Source: Clostridium_AI sp964409685
GTDB lineage: Bacteria > Bacillota > Clostridia > Lachnospirales > Lachnospiraceae
Length of the DNA: 64,000 nt
Assembly: GCA_964409685.1 (NCBI GenBank)
Contig: CAYPEJ010000010.1
Span: 62,001-126,000 of the forward strand
Reading direction: 5' to 3'
Of the stretch, positions 56,201 through 61,634 are shown piece after piece. Both the position numbers and the translations under genes were made by a program. The notes below the pieces were generated by a model. It was given only the letters and a program-made list of their open reading frames with translations, did no database searches and had not been told where the DNA came from. Each line of letters opens with the position of its first letter. The first letter of the stretch is position 1.

Positions 56201-58012
56201 GTTGGCAGAGGGTATCTACATGCAGAAGACCTTACTAAAGAACGTTTTATCACCCTTGAAAATGGAGAACGAATCTACCGTTCAGGGGACATAGCTTATA
56301 TTCGTACAGACGGTGAAACCATATGCTGTGGTAGACAAGATAACCAAGTTAAAATAAGAGGTTACCGTATAGAACTAGGTGAAATTGAAAAAGCCATTTT
56401 ATCGATAGATGGAGTACAGGATGTTGTAGTGATTGCATTCTCTAAGGAAAATGAAACTCAACTATGTGCTTATTACCAAGCAGAACAGAATTATGCAACA
56501 TCCAAACTACGAGAATCATTAGGACAGATATTGACTCCATACATGATACCAAATTACTTCGTGAAAATGGAGGCTTTTCCACTTACACCAAACGGCAAAA
56601 TAAACAAAAAGGCATTACCACAACCAACTGAAACAGAACGGGCAGAAATCGAATACATGCCACCAACAAATGAAACCGAACGACTCATCTGTAAACTATT
56701 TGAAGAATCCCTAAATGTAACCAATATTGGTATTACAAGCGATTTCTTCTTATTAGGTGGAAACTCCATAAAAGCTGTTGCTCTCAATATGAAAATGCAG
56801 AATCATTTTCCAAAATATAACCTTGTGGATATCTTCTTATATCATACACCAAAGAGTCTTGCTACATACCTAACGGATACCACAATTGAGCATTCAGCAA
56901 TCACCACCAAACTAGCAATGGGAGAAGATGAGTTAGGTGCAGACAGCATAAATGAAGTAAAAACAGATACAATACATAAGTTACCTATTGTGTATCCAAT
57001 TATTACCTCCTACAATCATCATGCACATTTACTTTCCATCATTGGTGCATATAAGGAAACGTATCCATGGGTAATGAGTAACTACGTAAATGTTTTCTGC
57101 CACCGAGACAACATCAAACATAGTTTTTGCGATTTCTATTTCCCAATGCCAAATGAAGTAAGAGCTCCTGAACTATGCCCTTGGATATTATCTCAAAAAA
57201 TCAGTGCCGATTTATTCCAAAGTACAAAATTGGATATTTTAGACTTCGTGCTAAACTGCATTGACCAAAAAACATATGTGCATATCATGATTGACTATTT
57301 CTACGTAGAGCAAACAGAACGATATCAGAAGATACATGGAAATCATGACTTGTTAATTTACGGCTACGACAAAGAACAAGAAATACTATATTGTTCCGAC
57401 TTTTTGTTCTCCGACTCACGAAAATATACATTTAGTCATATATCCTTTACTGCATTGCGAGAAGGGTTCATGAACTGTAAGCTAGATAAATCCTCGGGAT
57501 ATTTAAAAGGTCAGTTCTATTTATACAAAATGAGAGAAGCCAAGCATGTACGTTACCGATTTAACCCAATTCACATTGTGAATGCATTAAAGCAATATGT
57601 TAACAGTGATATACCTGAATATTGGCTTATTCACAACATACGAGACAACCTAGACGACCGAGCATTTGGTCTCGACGTATACAACGTGTTGGCAGAACAT
57701 GTTGAGATCGCGAAAAGAGAGCAATTAGATTATATAGACATTCGATTATTTTATGTTTTGTATGATCATAAAAAGATTATGAAGCATCGTTTTGAATATC
57801 TAATGGAAGTAGATAAGAAAAATATTACGTTGTATCAGGAAATGGTGAAGCAATTCGAAGGATTGGAACGAGAGGTTCAAAATATTCTATTTTCAATTAT
57901 CCAATTCGATATGGAAAATGAAGATTCAGTTGCAGATGATATTATTCGATGCTTGAAGGAAATTCGAGATAAGGAAGAACGAGTGATTAGAAGTTTTTTA
58001 AAAGAGTATTAG
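42527..58012 (+). CDS. Non-ribosomal peptide synthetase: acyl-loading module, four C-A-T modules, unusual C-terminal domain
   Basis: The 5,161-residue megasynthase starts at ATG 42527, 7 bases after AAAGGAG. Order: acyl-activating domain and carrier (T0, Ser552); C-A-T1 (His734/735; Ser1615); C-A-T2 (His1798/1799; Ser2684); C-A-T3 (His2870/2871; Ser3720); C-A-T4 (His3902/3903; Ser4747); C-terminal domain (about 4788-5161). All four C domains keep HHxxxDG and all five carriers keep GG(N/H)S. No epimerisation, methylation, cyclisation or thioesterase domain is visible. By colinearity it would make an N-acylated tetrapeptide. No phosphopantetheinyl transferase, exporter or tailoring gene lies beside it. 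It converges on the HD-domain gene, the stops being 3 bases apart. Confidence 0.95.
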   Translation: MQYYSTIKELVDRTCNLFQTRDAFIFKQGEEYFKKQYGEFQEDCNHIAQQLVKQNVTDVHIALLARTSYQGLVALFGSIFASNTCVVPDFNYTVDALEDLYAMADTYILLYDEEFKEKAEELQVRSNVIERIISIQELLHTERDLSVQLPKQEPDHPAIILFTSGTTGKSKAVVLTNENICSNACASAENYGAEEVSETYGSTSIAILPIHHSLFLAFITTHMQEAEAIYFNTNIASLMHDMQIIRPCSMTVIPVIVEQIYNEVMKQSQQNPNIPISKILRKITGGRLYGMACGSAKLDPKYIKAFWDWGIVISEGYGMTEASPTITNNNFKNFKIGSVGKPLPGIEVKIVDGEIWTKSKCVMKGYYKDEESTKEVLEDGWLKTGDLGYLDEEGFLFITGRKKNLIILSNGENVSPEELEVLLNREESISEAMVHEFHGTIAAEIYLDKWQDYSAEFLWNLVKTSIHNVNRQLPSYKKIQTFRIRKEPFPRNRMKKLLRSDLGKSTYITPPMVENRKPESELEQKIADIFQDELNLNDINVNDKFFEIGGNSLLATRVVNKLSKELNVKILVTDIFEHPSILEMAEYVEMLAPAEYAKVEQVQTKDYYKMSALQKRMYQIYQSDPESTAYNIPIFYKLERMPDIEKLKAALLELTKRHEIMRTSFHNWGGDYIQKIEEEAVIDFQFTKFEQGAEQCLAKVVEKFVKPFDLEKTPLFRVELVQCNADVYLLMDLHHIISDGTSVYLMFKELNELYTGKTLKPIGLQYKDYSEWLQKEGQKEILPQKNYWIERFHEEAPILDMPLDHPRPKDKYNEGNCKSFELDTLFTNRIQEYCLRTGNTLFSVLLSSLMCVLTKYSRQEDIVIGTSVSGRTRQETEQMLGMFVNTLPIRAFPKKALPFDAFLQEVKEDYIQALANQDYPFDELVEALHITWDMTRNPLFDVMFVLQNEETPEGRLGDIPMTFLSQDLFQDNKDAQCDLSLEVRESNGKLTLNWEYRSDLYEEMTIDQLETHFTVFLESILYDDTQKIGEISIMSEVEKEMVLTSFQTSQNSSMPLKAKDYPDTIIELFEQQVEKSPNAIAVVYETDVLTYQELNERANQVAYALRKRSIQPNDFVALIAEKSIEMIVGIYGILKSGACYVPMDPAYPKDRLLYQLEDCKPKAIVAYYNTWNQDSTDKPRNEDYQDSISLLGQLQDYGLTDDVIWLHKMDQSNLQSEPTTNPPIVNTSSDLAYVIYTSGTTGQPKGVLIEQKGLVNLSIAFNKAYKMTHSDRILQFASFCFDQSVSDIFSVLPTQSTVCIIPEEIRRDPDKLTEYVNETAVTILPLTPSYLNLLEPDKMPTVRLVDAGGEAANLEVLKQWVSAGKEAINSYGPTEVTVNSTYCYITQDTKILTIGKPLDNLNIFIMHDKNLCGIGVPGELCIAGVGVARGYLNKESLTNEKFTPNPYGEDKMYRTGDLARWLPDGTIDFLGRIDDQVKIRGYRIELGEIENVIRRVQNVKDVAVIVRKDALGENAIFAYYVAEEPLDTDFVKIAIAEKLPHYMMPSGLMQIEKIPMTTSGKLNKRALPTITIDLNEGYVAPRTKNEELLCHAFCTVLGTERIGIKDDFFEMGGHSLKATKLLNMIEEFTQIRLSVKTIMTLRTPERIAAELASQNDTTEYIPIPKSSTKEYYPMSSAQKRMYLLNQIDPDNITYNMPFGICLTGTVRAEDVKNTLVTLMERHEILRTACVLVNGEPMQKIYDSVEPDFIYLDFSSEDNHTQESLMESFVKPFDLSQAPLIRAELVECKNCSYLFFDMHHIICDGVSMNVISNEFTRIFAGEMLPPVKRHYKDYSEWMSTRDLSAQKQYWLQQFSDDIPTLDMATDFPRPKVQSYRGGMVSLKTGKRLYEKIKTYAKSQEATEYMIFLSALMVLLGKYTRQEDIVIGSPISGRVHPDTESMIGMFVNTLAMRGKPEREKTFSTFLNEMKKHCLNAFEAQEYPFEELVDCVVQKRDVSRNPLFDIMFAMQNVEFMHSELKVDDLALIEHMTVTSKFDMTFDVTELNHDFLIEIEYCSDLYKRETARRIGEHLVTLLDQITDNKEDLTIGDFEVLTQEDQQLLMQINQNTMLENNRNFGEIDLEKRDTTIIDLFEYEVSQNPNAIAVRYGKETLTYQALNEKANQLAHYLRGLNIGSNDFVALIAEKGLHMIIGIYGILKSGAAYVPIDPAYPMERLSYILDDCKPKAILYHYEQEENPDYQDSREFILTYSQRDTVPVIHLSEHMFDTQEIVNPNSITCKHDLAYVIYTSGTTGKPKGVLIEHGGLLNLSISFNRAYQMQKNDVVLQFASFCFDQSVSDIFSVIPTTSTLCLIPEGYRRDPDKLVEYVNQTGVSILPLTPSYIKLLKPADMPNIRLLDAGGEASDLNVLKKWVAAGIQVMNSYGPTEATVNTSYCYISEETKLLTIGKPLDNLQVWILDGMNMCGIGMPGELCVSGIALARGYLNRTDLTEEKFVTLYHTLASELCNENPRIYRTGDLARWLPDGSIEYLGRIDDQVKIRGYRVELGEIESVIRSMPEIKDAAVIMEQRNTDGDTNRNAQINSDPILLAFFVSDKTVDISTLRNALLEVLPKYMIPSAFMQIDKIPLTNSGKLNKKALPVIEFHPEETYLAPRNATEELLCTLFAQALQVELVGIQDDFFEIGGHSLKATKLINAIAQETGISLSISSIFRNATVEKLAEYMNRFCETTYQSIPKAAPKAYYPMSSTQKRMYVVHQMEPESVSYNMPFAIKLSGTSKETVKEALQQLLQRHEILRTEFKVIEEEPVQCILEHAEPNFTYKKINRQMSSSELTDELKRTMKQFVRPFQLSKAPLLRAEYVDLDEETYLFMDLHHIVTDGISMDILMDEFKRLCEGEELQPLTVQYKDYSEWLATQDYSIQKEFWVQQFADEIPILDMPTDFPRPQTQSYRGGMVAVYTGKDLGSAVKAFAKRKNVTEYMIFLSTAMALLGRYANQEDIVIGSPVSGRTHKDTETMLGMFVNTLAMRGKPEKGKAFSTLLEEVKEYCLQAYEYQNYPFEELVEEIDVGRDVSRNPLFDVMLVLQNTGKEEEQNIITSEEVASKFDLTFDISEVNEDFRIEIEYCSDLFLRETIEQMGMRFLFLLSQVVENDSISIGQLNLMTETDKKQIAQLNDTKVSYDTEATLVSLFEKQVANSPDTIAVICGDVSITYAQLNEQANRIAYLLRQQGIERNSIVPIIGDRSVYLISGILGILKSGAAYLPLDPEYPNNRISYMLSHSRATCVVAEEKYFSKLPETCCRISLLNCLEGAENSAVNSAIVSANPNPVNTSKDLAYVLYTSGSTGEPKGVMIEHQQVVNFIKGMEVSTTITNFRHIISLTTISFDIFGLECHLPLVNGMTITLSQNKEDMDANLVADMILRNHIEVIQSTPSRYRLLLQGKRFREALHSIRLLLVGGEALPMDLLEELRSYESMQILNVYGPTETTIWSSVKNVTNVESKLTIGTPIANTQFYIIDEMHHILPVGLKGELCIGGDGVGRGYLHAQELTQERFITLENGIRVYRTGDLASIRTDGEINYHGRMDFQVKIRGYRVELGEIENALLSLTEIQDAVVIAFGNTAEKELCAYYVAQQELDISELRMKLGAKLISYMIPDYFVRLDKLPVTPNGKINRKALPAPSTTNKAVTTYSAPFTAMEHMVCDVFARILKLDKVGMDDDFFLLGGNSLKAVFIINGIEERCGIRITIMDVFRNTTPKKIVSLLDSAKHYEPIPMAVEKECYPMSSTQKRMYLVSMLDPSGIAYNIPFGMNSKESLEPTRLKESMQYVIQRHEILRTIFYMENDVPMQKILTHVDADVTFLDFSDRKYEPLALADVMHTFIKPFDLTNAPLIRLQLIHWADGSTLLFDMHHIISDGTSLNLIVDELLRIYRDETLPPVTTQYKDYSEWMHARDLSEQQAFWIAQFQDELPVLDMPTDWKRPLVQDYHGDTITTPIHAEVKQKLLACAQKEEVTEYMLLLSATMILLSKYSSQSDIIIGSPVSGRVHKDTEQMIGMFVNTLAMRGKPEPDKTVHTLLQEVKEYCLQAFAHQEYPFEDLIEALEVNRDLGRNPLFDVMFAFHNEHEDTHNQLQSVIEDNSVTAKFDLSFHISNQNGGYVLELEYCTALYKRETAVRMIQHFISILLKMIQNTHCTISDLIMTTQEDIAKIAEINNTTIDYDSNSTISELFQQQVALHPDVIAIKCGNEHVTYHELDQQANRIANHLRTLGIERDNIVAVLGERSVSLIASLLGILKSGAAYLPLDPEYPADRIQYMLNHSKASYVIVEDTYFEKIPASCNCISMDIAKDQRISCETPCRINESHDLAYVIYTSGSTGTPKGVMIEHKQLVNFIRAMEQAINIQQYSRILSLTTISFDIFGLESHLALANGMTITLSQKRQDIDAKAVSEMILRDQIEVIQFTPSRFKLLLQEESFQSALSNIKLAIVGGEPFPDELLAQLRKYPNLRIINGYGPTETTIYSSIKELTDPKTVCTIGKPLMNTRYYIMDSSMHMLPVGVKGELCIGGDCVGRGYLHAEDLTKERFITLENGERIYRSGDIAYIRTDGETICCGRQDNQVKIRGYRIELGEIEKAILSIDGVQDVVVIAFSKENETQLCAYYQAEQNYATSKLRESLGQILTPYMIPNYFVKMEAFPLTPNGKINKKALPQPTETERAEIEYMPPTNETERLICKLFEESLNVTNIGITSDFFLLGGNSIKAVALNMKMQNHFPKYNLVDIFLYHTPKSLATYLTDTTIEHSAITTKLAMGEDELGADSINEVKTDTIHKLPIVYPIITSYNHHAHLLSIIGAYKETYPWVMSNYVNVFCHRDNIKHSFCDFYFPMPNEVRAPELCPWILSQKISADLFQSTKLDILDFVLNCIDQKTYVHIMIDYFYVEQTERYQKIHGNHDLLIYGYDKEQEILYCSDFLFSDSRKYTFSHISFTALREGFMNCKLDKSSGYLKGQFYLYKMREAKHVRYRFNPIHIVNALKQYVNSDIPEYWLIHNIRDNLDDRAFGLDVYNVLAEHVEIAKREQLDYIDIRLFYVLYDHKKIMKHRFEYLMEVDKKNITLYQEMVKQFEGLEREVQNILFSIIQFDMENEDSVADDIIRCLKEIRDKEERVIRSFLKEY
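44340..47470 (+). other. NRPS module 1 (C-A-T)
   Basis: C domain with DLHHIISDG (His734/735), A domain about 1064-1566 (YTSGTTGQPKG, NSYGPTEVT, YRTGDLARW, GKLNKRALP) and carrier GGHSLKAT (Ser1615). Hand alignment to GrsA gives the pocket code D-Q-S-P-V-A-S-V-N-K; the segment FDQSVSDIF is shared with module 2. I cannot assign an amino acid. Confidence 0.8.
47515..50690 (+). other. NRPS module 2 (C-A-T)
   Basis: C domain with MHHIICDG (His1798/1799), A domain about 2125-2630 and carrier Ser2684. The hand-read pocket code D-Q-S-P-L-A-S-V-N-K differs from module 1 at one position, so both probably take the same or a closely related amino acid. The A domains are clearly a duplication. Confidence 0.8.
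50730..53800 (+). other. NRPS module 3 (C-A-T), glycine-like code
   Basis: C domain with LHHIVTDG (His2870/2871), A domain about 3179-3671 (YTSGSTGEPKG, NVYGPTETT) and carrier Ser3720. The hand-read code D-I-L-Q-L-V-V-I-W-K is close to the known glycine code DILQLGLIWK (8 of 10). Glycine is therefore the best guess. Confidence 0.72.
53845..56870 (+). other. NRPS module 4 (C-A-T)
   Basis: C domain with MHHIISDG (His3902/3903), A domain about 4213-4698 (YTSGSTGTPKG, NGYGPTETT) and carrier GGNSIKAV (Ser4747). The pocket begins D-I-L-Q as in module 3 but ends G-I-Y-K, so it takes glycine or another small residue. Modules 3 and 4 form a second duplicated pair. Confidence 0.72.
56890..58009 (+). 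other. C-terminal NRPS domain of uncertain type (papain/C39-like or BtrH-like fold suggested)
   Basis: About 370 residues follow the last carrier. They lack the GxSxG of a thioesterase and the Rossmann GxxGxxG of a reductase. One segment, GNHDLLIYGYDKEQEILYCS, looks like the His...Asp half of papain/C39-like folds, including the BtrH N-terminal acyltransferase-like domain. Candidate Cys residues lie upstream (VFCHRDN, SFCDFYF). The last ~100 residues are helical and charged. A role in releasing or transferring the peptide is inferred from position only. Confidence 0.5.
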
Positions 58013-58015
58013 AAG

Positions 58016-58624
58016 CTAAGTAGAAAAGTGGAACATTATTCTTTTAAATTCTTGAATTGTTTTTTCAACTTCCTTCGCATTGGCATTGCTGCGTCCCATG
58101 CGGTCTGCAAATCCAAGCAGGGCAAGTTCTTCAATATCCGTATGCTTACGGATTCCTTCTTTATCTTGAAATGGAAGATTATTTACTACAAATAAAATAT
58201 TCATATGATAACGGACAAGGCTGCATACTTTCTGTATGAAGTCCTTGTCTGTTGTAAAATAGAGCAGAAATTCTTCTGCCAGCTTTTCTCCAATCTTATC
58301 ATGGTCATAGGAAGTAATCCTTCCTTTTCTTACCTTAGTGGTATCTGGTTTCCCAATATCGTGCAAGAGTGCCGCCCACATAAATACCCGTGGATCTTTA
58401 CTTTTTTCTCTTAATCTAGCAGCATAATCAACCACAAGCATTGTATGGTTCCAAGCATTTCCTTCTGGATGATGGACAGGGGACTGCTTTGTTTGTTTTA
58501 GTTTATTAAGCATGGAAAATGGTTTTTCTTTGGCAGCAGGGGTTGAGAAGAATTCTGTTAAGTATGTTGAGGGGGTTCTGTCTTTCAGTAAATGAGATTC
58601 GATTTGTTGAAAATGTTGGTTCAT
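58016..58624 (-). CDS. HD-domain protein (predicted metal-dependent phosphohydrolase)
   Basis: The 202-residue protein has AGGAG 7 bases before its ATG. The metal-site order is HHPEGNAWNH (His51/52, His60), LLHDIGKP (His88-Asp89) and a later RYHMN and ADRMGRS, as in HD proteins related to the HD domain of tRNA nucleotidyltransferases. Substrates of this group include nucleotides and 2',3'-cyclic phosphates; none can be chosen here. The gene is convergent with the NRPS gene and has no obvious tie to it. Confidence 0.85.
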   Translation of the reverse strand: MNQHFQQIESHLLKDRTPSTYLTEFFSTPAAKEKPFSMLNKLKQTKQSPVHHPEGNAWNHTMLVVDYAARLREKSKDPRVFMWAALLHDIGKPDTTKVRKGRITSYDHDKIGEKLAEEFLLYFTTDKDFIQKVCSLVRYHMNILFVVNNLPFQDKEGIRKHTDIEELALLGFADRMGRSNANAKEVEKTIQEFKRIMFHFST

Positions 58625-58960
58625 GAGAATACTCCTATTTCAGATTTAATAATTTGGTATAGGGAAAATTATTTCCGTATTGAGAAATGATTATGCACAC
58701 AGACTCGAAAAAAGTTATCTAAAATGGATATTCCAATATAGAAAACTACGGAAATGAGCGACAAATATATACGGCATTACTTAATATTTGATATCAAATG
58801 CTGTAATAAATGAATATATATCGTCATAAAATGTATATTATATTAGAATTATAGTATATTACGACGAACACTTTTTAATGACAAAATACGATATAATAAC
58901 TATAATAACTCCTTGATATAGGAAAAAATCCTATAAATTTTATATCAGGAGGAAAAAAAC
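58625..58960. other. Intergenic region, divergent from HD gene to GLUG gene
   Basis: The 336-base AT-rich gap contains a TATAAT at 58892-58897 with only a weak -35 box, followed by a leader hairpin described next. No coding sequence is supported. Confidence 0.4.
58909..58952 (+). promoter_or_regulatory. Leader hairpin that masks the GLUG gene ribosome site
   Basis: CTCCTTGATATA (58909-58920) can pair with TATATCAGGAGG (58941-58952), which contains the Shine-Dalgarno sequence of the gene starting at 58961. A small inner AGGAAAAAATCCT hairpin lies in the loop. This could make translation depend on temperature, a ligand or the ribosome. Confidence 0.5.
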
Positions 58961-61393
58961 ATGAAAATGTCAAAAAGCGTAAAAAAACTGACAGCCTTTT
59001 TCGTTGCAACAGCAATGACAGCTACAAGTACATTTATTGTACCCGCAACTAATGTTAAGGCCGAAGAAACAACGGTACAAGAAACAGTTACACAGGATTC
59101 TTGGGTGGATCCAGGGAATTACACAAGAGGATGGTATGATAGTGTTACTGGAAAGGACATTTATGGAAATACAGGTACAGAAGAAGATCCGTATGAAATA
59201 AAGTCCGCAAAAGACTTAGCAGGATTGGCTTATTATTCCAATATTGCTGCCACAGATAGTACAACAACGAATTTTGGCGGAAAGTATATTGATATTACAG
59301 CAACGACAATTGATTTAGCCGAACATTATTGGTATCCAATTGGTAATGTTCAGGATTTTAAAGGGATAGTGGATGGTAATGATGTTGTAATTAAAAACAT
59401 GTACATAGGAAGTGAAAGCAAGTATGAGACTTGCGGAAAAGTTGGGTTATTCGGAAGTATTTTTTCAGATGTAGAAGATATTACAGTTAAAAATGCAAAA
59501 ATTTATTCAAATAGTGCATATGCTGGTGGATTGGTAGGATATTGGCTTGGTGGTAATATTACGAACTGCTCTGTGGAAGGTAGTATGTATCATATTGCTA
59601 GTTCTAGCAATGTAGGTGGGTTTGCAGGTTACCATGCTACTAATAATTTTAGTATAACGAATTGTAGTACCAAAATTCCGGTTGTAACTACATCCGCATC
59701 AAGTAATATAGGAGGATTTATTGGAAATTGTAATGCGATAACCAGTTTCACCAATTGTTACTCCACAGAAAGTGTAAGTGGTGGAGCTTCTATTAACATC
59801 GGTGGATTTGCAGGATATAACAAAAATGGCACTTATATAGATTGTTATGCATTAGGAAATGTAGTAGCTAGTACAGCATGTTCTGCAGGTGGCTTTATTG
59901 GTAATTCTGAAATAGGTACAGAAAAACAATGCTTTTCAACAGGAAATGTAACGATAACGAGTGGTAATGCAGGTGGCTTTATTGGAGGAATTGGATATAA
60001 TAACGCTTATAATTGTTATGCATTAGGAAATGTGGAAGCTAGTAATAACAGTAATGTTGGTGGATTTATAGGAAGAGCTTACTATTATTGTGCTGATAAT
60101 ATGAGGATTGAAAACTGCTATTCTGCTGGTAGTGTAAAAGCAGGTACAAGTAGTAATGCAGCTGGATTTTTGGGTCAAAGAGACTCTGGATGGTACAATG
60201 TTAATATTACGTTTAAAAAAGATTATTGGAACTTAAGTCAAAGCCAAGTTGTGAATGATACATATCGTACCAATGTCGCAAAAGTAGCAGTAACAAATAC
60301 AGAAACAAGAACAGTAGTAGGAATTTATATGGATTACATGAAATCCAACGAGTTTGTAGCGGATTTAAATGAATATGTATATCAAAATGCAGATTCCTAT
60401 GATACATGGGAAATTGCAAAAGACGTTAACAATGGTTATCCATATCTTTCTGGATACAAAACAGCTCTTTTGACCATTGCAGGTGATAGCAAAGAAATGG
60501 AAGTTCAAACTGACGGTTCTCAAAGCACAAATGATATGAACGTCTATGGTACATTAGTATTTCCATCACAAGAAGCTTCTGAACCAACTCCTACTCCAAC
60601 TCCAGATACTAGCATCAACGTCGTATTAGGTTGGGGCTCTCTTGAATATGTTTATACAGCTGGTGAATACGACACAGAAACGGAAACATATGCAGACGGA
60701 ACTTGGGCAGCAAAAGAAGACGGCGTATCCGATAAAATCACATTAACGAACAGATCTTCAGAAGATGTAGAAGTGAGCTACAATTTTACTGCTTCTACAG
60801 AAACAGGAAACTTCTCTAATTTAACAGGAACTTTTTATCAAGAAGATAGACAAACAGCAATTACCGATGCCATCCCAGTAAGAAGAACACAGGGTGACAT
60901 TGAATCCATTCAAACTGTATTCCTAAACATTTCTGGCACACCAACGAAACAAGAATCCATTACTACTCCAGAAGTAATTGGTAGTGTATTAGTAACTGTA
61001 AATAAGTATGAAGAAGTTGTGCTAGAACCAGATGATACGGAAACTAGTGAAGTTCCAGCAACGACGGAAGATGTTGTAACTACAAGTGAACCAGCCACAA
61101 CCGAAGATGTTACAACTACAAGTGAACCAATTACAACCGATGATGTTGCAACTACAAGTGAACCAATTACAACCGATGATGTTGCAACTACAAGTGAACC
61201 AATTACAACCGATGATGTTGCAACTACAAGTGAACCAGCCTCAACCGAAGCTGTTGTAACTACCAGTGAACCAGAGCCAACCGAAGCTGCTGTAACAACA
61301 AGTGAACCAGAGCCAACCGAAGCTGTTGTAACATCTAGTGAACCAGCTACAACCGAAGATGTTACAACTATCAGTGAACCAGTCACAACCTAA
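58961..61393 (+). CDS. Secreted GLUG-repeat surface protein with TSEP-repeat tail
   Basis: The 810-residue exported protein has a signal peptide (1-35, ending VKAEE) and a region (about 50-470) of GLUG-type repeats: WYPIGNVQDFKGIVDGN, then repeated GGF(I/A)G...NCY/S.G.V units that should build a beta-helix or adhesin-like stalk. A conserved beta domain follows (about 520-690), then tandem TTSEPxTTxDV units (about 695-810). No LPxTG or other anchor is seen. The reading frame ends at a TAA that replaces a repeat GAA codon, and in-frame repeat-like sequence continues for 22 more codons, so the tail is probably truncated. Ligand and function are unknown. Two related genes follow. Confidence 0.75.
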   Translation: MKMSKSVKKLTAFFVATAMTATSTFIVPATNVKAEETTVQETVTQDSWVDPGNYTRGWYDSVTGKDIYGNTGTEEDPYEIKSAKDLAGLAYYSNIAATDSTTTNFGGKYIDITATTIDLAEHYWYPIGNVQDFKGIVDGNDVVIKNMYIGSESKYETCGKVGLFGSIFSDVEDITVKNAKIYSNSAYAGGLVGYWLGGNITNCSVEGSMYHIASSSNVGGFAGYHATNNFSITNCSTKIPVVTTSASSNIGGFIGNCNAITSFTNCYSTESVSGGASINIGGFAGYNKNGTYIDCYALGNVVASTACSAGGFIGNSEIGTEKQCFSTGNVTITSGNAGGFIGGIGYNNAYNCYALGNVEASNNSNVGGFIGRAYYYCADNMRIENCYSAGSVKAGTSSNAAGFLGQRDSGWYNVNITFKKDYWNLSQSQVVNDTYRTNVAKVAVTNTETRTVVGIYMDYMKSNEFVADLNEYVYQNADSYDTWEIAKDVNNGYPYLSGYKTALLTIAGDSKEMEVQTDGSQSTNDMNVYGTLVFPSQEASEPTPTPTPDTSINVVLGWGSLEYVYTAGEYDTETETYADGTWAAKEDGVSDKITLTNRSSEDVEVSYNFTASTETGNFSNLTGTFYQEDRQTAITDAIPVRRTQGDIESIQTVFLNISGTPTKQESITTPEVIGSVLVTVNKYEEVVLEPDDTETSEVPATTEDVVTTSEPATTEDVTTTSEPITTDDVATTSEPITTDDVATTSEPITTDDVATTSEPASTEAVVTTSEPEPTEAAVTTSEPEPTEAVVTSSEPATTEDVTTISEPVTT
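61040..61390 (+). repeat. 36-bp in-frame repeat coding TTSEP units
   Basis: About ten 36-base units encode (T)TTSEP(I/A/E)TT(D/E)DVAT-like sequence in the C-terminal tail of the GLUG protein. Three central units are almost identical. The antisense strand is open across them by chance. Confidence 0.88.
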
Positions 61394-61462
61394 GATGTAG
61401 TGACAAATCTTGAACCAATATCATCAGAAGAAAGTGCAGAATTGCCAGCAAGTGAAGTATAA
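61394..61462 (+). pseudogene. Untranslated remainder of the GLUG protein tail
   Basis: Directly after the stop the same frame continues with DVVTNLEPISSEESAELP and stops at 61460-61462. It fits the repeat pattern, suggesting that the TAA at 61391-61393 arose from GAA. Confidence 0.55.
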
Positions 61463-61523
61463 GCTGCTAGAACATCTGAACTATCATATACCAATGAAAA
61501 ACAGTAATAAAAACATGGACAAA

Positions 61524-61558
61524 TGCCTATGACTTAACCTCTATTTAAGTCATAGGCA
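61524..61558. promoter_or_regulatory. Stem-loop between the two GLUG genes
   Basis: TGCCTATGACTTAA and TTAAGTCATAGGCA form a 14-bp stem with a short loop. It lacks a T-tract, so it may stabilise or process mRNA rather than terminate. Confidence 0.55.
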
Positions 61559-61634
61559 AAATGAAAACAAGCGTTTAAGCAATGGTAACAATATAGCCTT
61601 ATAAAAAAGCAAGCAGAATGGGAGGATACGATTT

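Noticed and set aside
60910..61386. 158-codon minus-strand frame opposite the GLUG tail
   Set aside because: It is the antisense image of the TTSEP repeats, with no ribosome site.
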